Assembly (NCBI GenBank): GCA_035565355.1
Contig: DATMSM010000086.1
Location: 1-11,428, forward strand
DNA: 11,428 nt
Reading direction: 5' to 3'
DNA from: Ga0074130 sp035565355
GTDB lineage: Bacteria > Pseudomonadota > Gammaproteobacteria > Burkholderiales > Rhodocyclaceae
Shown: piece after piece, positions 6,522 through 11,428 of the stretch
Layout of the letters: each line of letters starts with the position of its first letter
Position numbering within the stretch: the stretch's first letter is position 1
Translations under genes and position numbers: made by a program
Notes under the pieces: generated by a model
Database searches by the model: none
Told to the model about the DNA's origin: nothing
The model's input: the letters and a program-made list of their open reading frames with translations, nothing else

Positions 6522-7598
6522 TCAGCCGCCCCATCTGCCATGCCGGCGGGCGCGGCCCTGGCGCCACATCAGGAAGGCCATGGCAAGAAAGGGCCACAGT
6601 GACGAGGCGGTGCGGGTCAGGCCGTTGAAGTTGAGGAAGTGGCCCTGCTGCCAGACCTGCGCCGCCTGCAGCAAATAGGGATTGTCGGGCGCAATATTCA
6701 CCAGCGCCGTAGTCGCCATGACCAAGCCGCCGGCCAGCACGCGGCGCAGGCTCTCCTCCAGCCGCAGCAGCGGCAAGGCCAGCACGGCGCCCACGCCCAT
6801 GCCGACGAGATTTCCGGTCGTCATCCAATGCGCATAGCTGGCGGGCTCGATCAGCAGAGCCGCCGCAAATGAGCGCACCAGGATGGCTAGGCCCAGCAGC
6901 AGCAGCACGTGCCAGTAACGCGGGCGCCGCAGCACCAGACTGGACAGCAGTGCAATCATCAAGGTGCCCATGGCGGCGATCCAGGCTTCATGACGACTGA
7001 AACGCTCAACATCGAAGGGTAGCGCGCTCGGCAGTTCAAACAGCACGCGCAGGTTGCCGGTACCGAACAGCAGGCTCTCGGGGCTCAGTTGCACCAGCAG
7101 CCAGATGCCCAACAGTGTGAGGCCGTAATCGCCGACGGGCTCATGGGCGAGATGACGGTGGCGCCAGCGCAGGAAACGGCTTTCCGACAGCAACAGGCTG
7201 CCCCAGCGCAGCGCAGCCAATGCGCCCAGCAACGCGCCGACGCTATTGCAGGCCAGATCGACGTGGGAGGGCACCCGACTGGGCAGGAAGTTCTGAACGG
7301 TTTCCAGCACGCCGCTGAGCAGCGGCAGACACAGGCACACCAACATCACACCGACAACCCGGCCAAAGCGCGCGGCGGCCACCGGCAGCCAGAAGAAGCC
7401 GAGCGGTACATAGGCCAGCACATTCACGGCCAGGTCGAAGCCGGTGTAGTAGCGCGGCCAGCCGGCGCCGAGAAAGGCATGCAGCGGCAAGCCCGAATCG
7501 CGCCAGCCGGAAAAGGGATGCAGGCTCGCATACACCACCAGCGCGGTATAGGCGATGGCGAGAATACGGGCTAGCGCGCTGGATCGGCCCGTGTGCAT
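6522..7598 (-). CDS. VanZ-family integral membrane protein with extended C-terminus
   Basis: This 358-residue multi-pass membrane protein carries a VanZ-like domain in residues about 10-130. Its marks are VVYASLHPFSGW, then DLAVNVLAYVPLGFFW (55-70), then ETVQNFLPSRVPSHVDLACN followed by SVGALLGA (98-125). The remaining 230 or so residues add roughly five more membrane helices, with a loop around 175-205. VanZ itself gives low-level teicoplanin resistance, but most VanZ-like proteins have no known function, and nothing nearby points to glycopeptide resistance. The ATG at 7598 lies three bases after the symporter stop with only a weak AGAG upstream, suggesting coupled translation. Family assignment is good; the role is unknown. 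Confidence 0.85.
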   Translation of the reverse strand: MHTGRSSALARILAIAYTALVVYASLHPFSGWRDSGLPLHAFLGAGWPRYYTGFDLAVNVLAYVPLGFFWLPVAAARFGRVVGVMLVCLCLPLLSGVLETVQNFLPSRVPSHVDLACNSVGALLGALAALRWGSLLLSESRFLRWRHRHLAHEPVGDYGLTLLGIWLLVQLSPESLLFGTGNLRVLFELPSALPFDVERFSRHEAWIAAMGTLMIALLSSLVLRRPRYWHVLLLLGLAILVRSFAAALLIEPASYAHWMTTGNLVGMGVGAVLALPLLRLEESLRRVLAGGLVMATTALVNIAPDNPYLLQAAQVWQQGHFLNFNGLTRTASSLWPFLAMAFLMWRQGRARRHGRWGG

Positions 7599-7601
7599 GG
7601 T

Positions 7602-9095
7602 CTACTCTGGGCTGACGTGATGCGTCTGCGCCGCTGCATGGCGATGCAGTTCGGCGTGAGGGGCTACGCCCGGGGTCGGGCGGCCCACCCATTGCGGCAG
7701 GAAGGAGCCGGCGATCATGCCGACAAAGGAGACCGCCAGGCCAACCAGTTGCGGCGGCACCAGGCTGGCTTCGCCAAGCAGAGCCTCAAGCAGCAGCCAG
7801 GACAGGACGCCGCCGAAGATGGAGGCCAGGGCGCCCTGGGTGGTGGCACGCTTCCAGTAGATGCCCATGATCAGCGGCACGAAGGCGCCGGCCAGCGTGA
7901 CCTTGTAGGCGTTCTCGACCATGCCAAAGATGGTGGATTCGCTGTTAAGCGCGAAGGCCAGCACGATCATGGCGAAGCAGACGATAGTGATGCGCATGGT
8001 CCACAGGAAGCGATGATCCGTCATGCGCGGAAACATGCCGCGCAGAATGTTCTCGGAAAAGGCGACCGAAGGCGCCAGCAGGGTCGCCGACGAACAGCTC
8101 ATGATGGCGGCAAGCACGGCGCCAAAGAAAACCACCTGCGCCAGCAGCGGTGTGTGCTGCAACACCAGCAGCGGCAGCACGCGCTGATGATCGGTCTCGA
8201 TCAGCACGCCGAGGCCACCCGGATCGATCATGGTCGCCGTGTAGGCGATGAACATGGGCACGAAGCAGAAGCAGAAGTAGATGATGCCGCCCAGGATGGA
8301 ACCCCAGATCGCAATCTTCGCGCTCTTGGCCGAGGTGATGCGCTGGAACACGTCCTGTTGCGGAATCGAGCCCAGCATCATGGTCATCGCCATGCCCAGA
8401 AAAGCCAACCACTCGCGCAGCGTAGGCTGGGGAAAGAATTCGAATTTGCCGGCCGCCTGCGCATGCGCAATCACCGGCATCACGCCGCCGGTGTTTTCGC
8501 TGACGATGCTGGCGATGAAGACCATGCCGCCGATGATGATACCCATCTGTACGAAGTCGAGCACCGCCACCGAGAGCATGCCGCCCAGCGTGGTGTAGGT
8601 GAGCACGATGAAGGTGCCGAGGATCATGCCGGTCTCCTCCGACATGGCGCCGTCCGTCAGCACCGAAAAGATCAGGCCCAGCGCCTTGATCTGGGCGGCC
8701 ACCCAGCCGAGATAGGCGGCGCAGATGCACAAGGTGGTCAGCACCTCCACCGTGCGGTTGTAGCGCATGCGAAAGAAATCGCCCAGCGTCAGTACATTCA
8801 GCTTGTACAACTTGGTGCCGAAGATGATGCCGGCGATGATGAGGCACATGCTCGCGCCGAAGGGGTCGGCGACAACACCGCCCAACCCCTCCTTGACGAA
8901 GGTCGAAGAAACGCCGAACACCGCTTCGGCGCCGAACCAGGTGGCAAACACGGTGGCCATGACCACGGGCAGGGGCAGATTGCGGCCGGCGACGGCGAAG
9001 TCCTTGGAAGTATGCACCCGCGTCGCGGCATACAGGCCGATGCCAACGGAAATCAGTAGATAGAGAGCGACAAACCAGAGCAGCGAACTATGCAC
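7602..9095 (-). CDS. Sodium:solute symporter (SSS family)
   Basis: This 497-residue inner-membrane protein has about 13 hydrophobic segments and uses the sodium gradient to import a solute. Family marks, in order: KDFAVAGRNLPLPVVMATVFA (31-51, given as parts KDFAVAGRNL and PLPVVMATVFA), ATWFGAEAVFG (51-61), LGDFFRMRYNR (104-114), TTLGGMLSVAVLDFVQM (168-184), IPQQDVFQRITSAKSA (244-259), and AAIMSCSSATLLAPSVAFSENI (329-350, as AAIMSCSSATL plus LAPSVAFSENI). The serine pair at 333-336 falls where the sodium site lies in LeuT-fold transporters. The solute (amino acid, carboxylate, vitamin or other) cannot be told. The start is GTG at 9095, 25 bp after the ubiB stop, with no clear Shine-Dalgarno sequence. 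The VanZ-family gene follows after 3 bp. Confidence 0.93.
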   Translation of the reverse strand: MHSSLLWFVALYLLISVGIGLYAATRVHTSKDFAVAGRNLPLPVVMATVFATWFGAEAVFGVSSTFVKEGLGGVVADPFGASMCLIIAGIIFGTKLYKLNVLTLGDFFRMRYNRTVEVLTTLCICAAYLGWVAAQIKALGLIFSVLTDGAMSEETGMILGTFIVLTYTTLGGMLSVAVLDFVQMGIIIGGMVFIASIVSENTGGVMPVIAHAQAAGKFEFFPQPTLREWLAFLGMAMTMMLGSIPQQDVFQRITSAKSAKIAIWGSILGGIIYFCFCFVPMFIAYTATMIDPGGLGVLIETDHQRVLPLLVLQHTPLLAQVVFFGAVLAAIMSCSSATLLAPSVAFSENILRGMFPRMTDHRFLWTMRITIVCFAMIVLAFALNSESTIFGMVENAYKVTLAGAFVPLIMGIYWKRATTQGALASIFGGVLSWLLLEALLGEASLVPPQLVGLAVSFVGMIAGSFLPQWVGRPTPGVAPHAELHRHAAAQTHHVSPE

Positions 9096-9120
9096 GGCGC
9101 ACCATCTTGTGGATTAGGGA

Positions 9121-10641
9121 TCAGAAGTTGCTGATGAAAAAGACCAGCACCAGCGCCGCCACGGCGCCTGCCAGCAGCGTATTGCTGCGGCGCTGCGCGG
9201 CCTCCAGCTCGGCGATGCGCTGCTGCAGCTCGCTGTCGTCGCGGCTCAGGGCCTGATGCACCAGGCGCGGCAGTTCCGGCATCAGGCCGGCCCAGCGCGG
9301 TGCTTCCTTCTTCATGTTCTTGACGAAACCGCGCCAGCCGAGCTGCTCGTTCATCCAGCGTTCCAAGAAGGGCTTGGCGGTCTTCCACAGATCGAGATCG
9401 GGATCGAGCTGGCGGCCCAGGCCTTCGATATTGAGCAGGGTCTTTTGCAAGAGCACGAGCTGCGGCTGAATCTCTACATTGAAGCGGCGCGAGGTCTGGA
9501 ACAGGCGCAGCAGCACGCGGCCAAAGGAAATGTCGCCGAGCGGCTTGTCGAAGATAGGCTCACACACGGTGCGGATCGCCGCCTCGAACTCGTCGATGCG
9601 TGTGTCCTTGGGTGCCCAGCCGGATTCGACGTGGGCCTCGGCGACACGCTTGTAGTCGCGCTGAAAGAAGGCGAGGAAGTTCTGTGCGAGATAATTCTTG
9701 TCGGTATCAGTGAGCGTGCCCATGATGCCGAAGTCGAGCGCAATGTACTTGCCCTTGTTGCCGGCATCGACGGCGACGAAGATATTGCCTGGGTGCATGT
9801 CGGCATGGAAAAAGCCGTCGCGGAACACCTGGGTGAAAAATATCTCCACGCCGGCACGCGCCAGCGCCGGCACATCGACCCCGGCATCTCGCAGCACATC
9901 GACCTGCGAGATTGGGATACCCTGCATGCGCTCCATGACCATGACCGTGGGCATACACCAGTCCCAGTAAACCTCGGGCACCTTGAGCAGCGGCGAGTCA
10001 ATGAAATTGCGACGCAGTTGCGAGCAGCTTGAGGCCTCGCGCATCAGGTCCAGCTCGTCATGCAGATACTTGTCGAATTCGGCCACCACCTCGCGCGGTT
10101 TGAGGCGCTTGCCGTCAGACCACAGGCGCTCCAGCAGGCCGGCGAGGATCTGCAGCAGGGCGATATCATGGTCGATGATGGCGCGTATGCCCGGGCGCAG
10201 AATCTTGACTGCGACCTCCTTGCCATCGGGCAGGGTGGCGAAGTGCACCTGGGCCACCGAGGCCGAGGCCACCGGCTCACGCGCGAAGGTGGTGAACACC
10301 GCATCCGCGTGCATGCCGTAGGCAGCCTCAACGCATGCCAGTGCCTGCTCGGCGGAAATCGGGGGGACGCGGTCCTGCAGCAGCGCCAGCTCGTCGGCGA
10401 CATCTTGCGGCAAGAGGTCGCGGCGCGTGGACAGCACCTGGCCGAACTTGACGAAGATGGGCCCCAGATCCTCCAGCGCCATGCGCAGGCGCACCGCGCG
10501 CGGGGTAGACAGGTCGCGCCAGAACTGCACGGCATTCGCCGCGCGCATCAGGTAGCCCGACGGCTCATGCTCGAGGATCATCTGATCCAGGCCGTAACGG
10601 CTGGCGACACGGGCGATTTTCAGGAAACGTAACAGGCGCAC
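9121..10641 (-). CDS. ubiB: UbiB, ubiquinone-biosynthesis protein kinase-like ATPase
   Basis: This 506-residue member of the ABC1/ADCK/UbiB family is needed for ubiquinone synthesis and is thought to support the membrane-associated Ubi complex through ATPase activity. Visible motifs: KFGQ (65-68, the family KxGQ), Ala-rich loop VASASVAQVH (124-133) replacing the kinase Gly-rich loop, Lys146 (VAVKILRP), ExD at Glu196-Asp198, catalytic-loop-like HADMHPGN (279-286), and DFG at 303-305. All key residues are present. A charged, coiled-coil-like stretch (about 465-485) leads to one clear C-terminal membrane helix (about 487-505). The start is GTG at 10641, chosen because MRLLRFLKIARVASRYGLD is the usual N-terminus; no strong Shine-Dalgarno sequence precedes it. 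It heads the five-gene minus-strand run, and no other ubi gene is in view. Confidence 0.94.
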   Translation of the reverse strand: MRLLRFLKIARVASRYGLDQMILEHEPSGYLMRAANAVQFWRDLSTPRAVRLRMALEDLGPIFVKFGQVLSTRRDLLPQDVADELALLQDRVPPISAEQALACVEAAYGMHADAVFTTFAREPVASASVAQVHFATLPDGKEVAVKILRPGIRAIIDHDIALLQILAGLLERLWSDGKRLKPREVVAEFDKYLHDELDLMREASSCSQLRRNFIDSPLLKVPEVYWDWCMPTVMVMERMQGIPISQVDVLRDAGVDVPALARAGVEIFFTQVFRDGFFHADMHPGNIFVAVDAGNKGKYIALDFGIMGTLTDTDKNYLAQNFLAFFQRDYKRVAEAHVESGWAPKDTRIDEFEAAIRTVCEPIFDKPLGDISFGRVLLRLFQTSRRFNVEIQPQLVLLQKTLLNIEGLGRQLDPDLDLWKTAKPFLERWMNEQLGWRGFVKNMKKEAPRWAGLMPELPRLVHQALSRDDSELQQRIAELEAAQRRSNTLLAGAVAALVLVFFISNF

Positions 10642-10729
10642 GGCGGGCGGGGCTGAATTGGCTGCAAAGCGGCGATTTTGCCCGGTTTCTCGGTACCGTG
10701 GAAGCGTTCCCGCAATATCAGGGGAAAAG

Positions 10730-10756
10730 CTGCCGCTGCGCCGCTCAGGCTAGAAT
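10730..10756 (+). promoter_or_regulatory. Weak candidate promoter for the 5'-nucleotidase gene
   Basis: TAGAAT (10751-10756) matches the sigma-70 -10 box at five of six positions. The best upstream partner, CTGCCG (10730-10735), matches TTGACA poorly (three of six) with 15-bp spacing. If used, the transcript would start near 10763 and include the whole inverted repeat at 10788-10819 in a leader of about 70 bases. Confidence 0.25.
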
Positions 10757-10787
10757 CGGCTGATCCGGAAACGCCCGCCCCATACGA

Positions 10788-10819
10788 GCGGGTAGGCGCT
10801 ACCGGTCCCGCCTACCCGC
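10788..10819 (+). repeat. Perfect 11-bp inverted repeat in the 5'-nucleotidase leader
   Basis: GCGGGTAGGCG (10788-10798) and its exact reverse complement CGCCTACCCGC (10809-10819) flank a 10-base loop that contains ACCGGT. As RNA this would be a very stable GC-rich hairpin ending one base before AAGGAA of the ribosome-binding site. No T-run follows, so it is not an ordinary intrinsic terminator for the plus-strand transcript. It could be an operator for a dimeric regulator or an RNA element that affects translation or stability. The repeat is seen directly; any function is inference. Confidence 0.7.
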
Positions 10820-10830
10820 AAGGAAACGCC

Positions 10831-11428
10831 ATGCCCGTGTCGCTCGATGGAAAACTGGTGGTCGCGCTGTCTTCGCGCGCCCTCTTCGATTTCGAGGAGG
10901 AGAACCGCGTCTTCGAGCAGCAGGACGACTCGGCCTATATGGCCTTGCAACTGAAACGTATCGACACGCCGGCGCGGCCCGGCGTGGCCTACCCCCTGGT
11001 CAAGAAGCTGCAGGCCTTCAACACACTGGACACGCATCGCGTCGAGGTCGTCATGTTGTCGCGCAATGACCCGGTGTCCGGCTTGCGCGCCTTCCGCTCC
11101 GCCGAAGCCAGCCATCTGCAGCTCGAACGCGGCGTGTTCACCCGCGGCGCACCGCCCTATCGCTATCTGAAACCGCTCGGCGCCCATCTCTTCCTGTCCG
11201 CCAGCGAGGACGATGTCCGTGCTGCGCTGGACAGCGGCTTTCCCGCAGCGCGTGTGTTCTCCGAGTCCTTGATGGATGCCGACCGCCACCCCACCGAGCT
11301 GCGTATTGCCTTCGACGGCGACGCGGTCCTGTTCTCGGACGAAGCGGAGCGCGTGTTCAAGCAGCAGGGGCTGGACGAGTTCCAGGCGCACGAGCGCACC
11401 CATATGCTGCGACCACTGCCGCCCGGCC
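10831..11428 (+). CDS. 5'-nucleotidase, cytosolic NT5C1-like type (3' end outside window)
   Basis: The frame is open from ATG 10831 to the window end, giving 199 complete codons of a protein usually near 300 residues. It resembles the bacterial 5'-nucleotidase family (Pfam PF06189) related to cytosolic NT5C1A, which removes phosphate from nucleoside monophosphates. Supporting stretches are LVVALSSRALFDFEEENRVF (9-28), VAYPLVKKLQAFN (52-64), VEVVMLSRNDPVSGLRAF (71-88), LERGVFTRG (98-106), LGAHLFLSAS (116-125) and ELRIAFDGDAVLFSDEAE (156-173, with the DGD acidic cluster). No signal peptide is seen, so it should be cytoplasmic. AAGGAA lies five bases before the ATG as a good ribosome-binding site, just after the inverted repeat. 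It is transcribed divergently from ubiB. Confidence 0.87.
   Translation, partial: MPVSLDGKLVVALSSRALFDFEEENRVFEQQDDSAYMALQLKRIDTPARPGVAYPLVKKLQAFNTLDTHRVEVVMLSRNDPVSGLRAFRSAEASHLQLERGVFTRGAPPYRYLKPLGAHLFLSASEDDVRAALDSGFPAARVFSESLMDADRHPTELRIAFDGDAVLFSDEAERVFKQQGLDEFQAHERTHMLRPLPPG

Noticed and set aside
6522..7598. Glycopeptide resistance from the VanZ-like domain
   Set aside because: No other van genes are present, and VanZ-like domains are common in Gram-negative bacteria without any link to resistance.
7593..9059. 488-codon open frame on the plus strand opposite the sodium:solute symporter
   Set aside because: It is a mirror of the symporter gene. The product is hydrophilic, rich in His, Gln and Gly, and shows no domain, whereas the minus strand encodes a clear family member over the full length.
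9256..10032. 258-codon plus-strand open frame opposite ubiB
   Set aside because: It is antisense to the conserved kinase core of UbiB and shows no independent motif.
10788..10819. Reading the inverted repeat as an intrinsic terminator
   Set aside because: No T-run follows on the plus strand, and it sits just before a start codon. On the minus strand it lies upstream of ubiB with no gene ending nearby in the window.
10750..11403. 217-codon minus-strand open frame opposite the 5'-nucleotidase gene
   Set aside because: The plus strand has a good ribosome-binding site and clear 5'-nucleotidase motifs. The minus-strand product is low in recognisable features and covers the inverted repeat.

Overview
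This is a GC-rich chromosomal window with a gene content typical of a proteobacterium. Four things point to a betaproteobacterium, perhaps near Rhodocyclales or Nitrosomonadales: the UbiB kinase, the NodI/NodJ-type ABC pair, the REC-PAS-GGDEF-EAL protein and the thioredoxin-like [2Fe-2S] ferredoxin. That placement is inferred from family resemblance and not from any marker gene. I see no mobile element, phage gene, CRISPR array, tRNA or rRNA.

Layout. (1) 1-1156, plus strand: the end of an unrecognised protein with one membrane segment, followed after 19 bp by a DMT/EamA exporter. (2) 1131-3458, minus strand: a compact three-gene operon read alpha/beta hydrolase, then NodI-like ATPase, then NodJ-like permease. 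Its junctions are a 4-bp overlap and a 1-bp gap. (3) 3459-3719: a divergent promoter region. (4) 3720-5837, plus strand: a four-domain c-di-GMP response regulator in which the synthesis and degradation motifs both look intact. (5) 5827-10641, minus strand: five closely packed genes read ubiB, sodium:solute symporter, VanZ-family membrane protein, MazG-type nucleotide pyrophosphohydrolase, [2Fe-2S] ferredoxin. The spacings are 25, 3 and about 21 bp, then a 4-bp overlap, so the five are probably cotranscribed. (6) 10642-10830: a second divergent region with a perfect 11-bp inverted repeat just before the ribosome-binding site of the next gene. (7) 10831 to the window end, plus strand: the first 199 codons of a cytosolic-type 5'-nucleotidase.

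How the parts fit. The NodIJ-like operon is probably an exporter coupled to a small hydrolase. The c-di-GMP protein probably turns an unidentified kinase signal into altered c-di-GMP levels. The five-gene run mixes quinone biosynthesis, solute uptake, nucleotide housekeeping and a redox protein, with no obvious single pathway. Both convergent gene pairs overlap at their 3' ends (26 bp and 11 bp), so neither has room for an intergenic terminator.

The window looks mostly like an ordinary core-genome region. I did not find convincing evidence of a new system. The least explained element is the leader hairpin of the 5'-nucleotidase gene.
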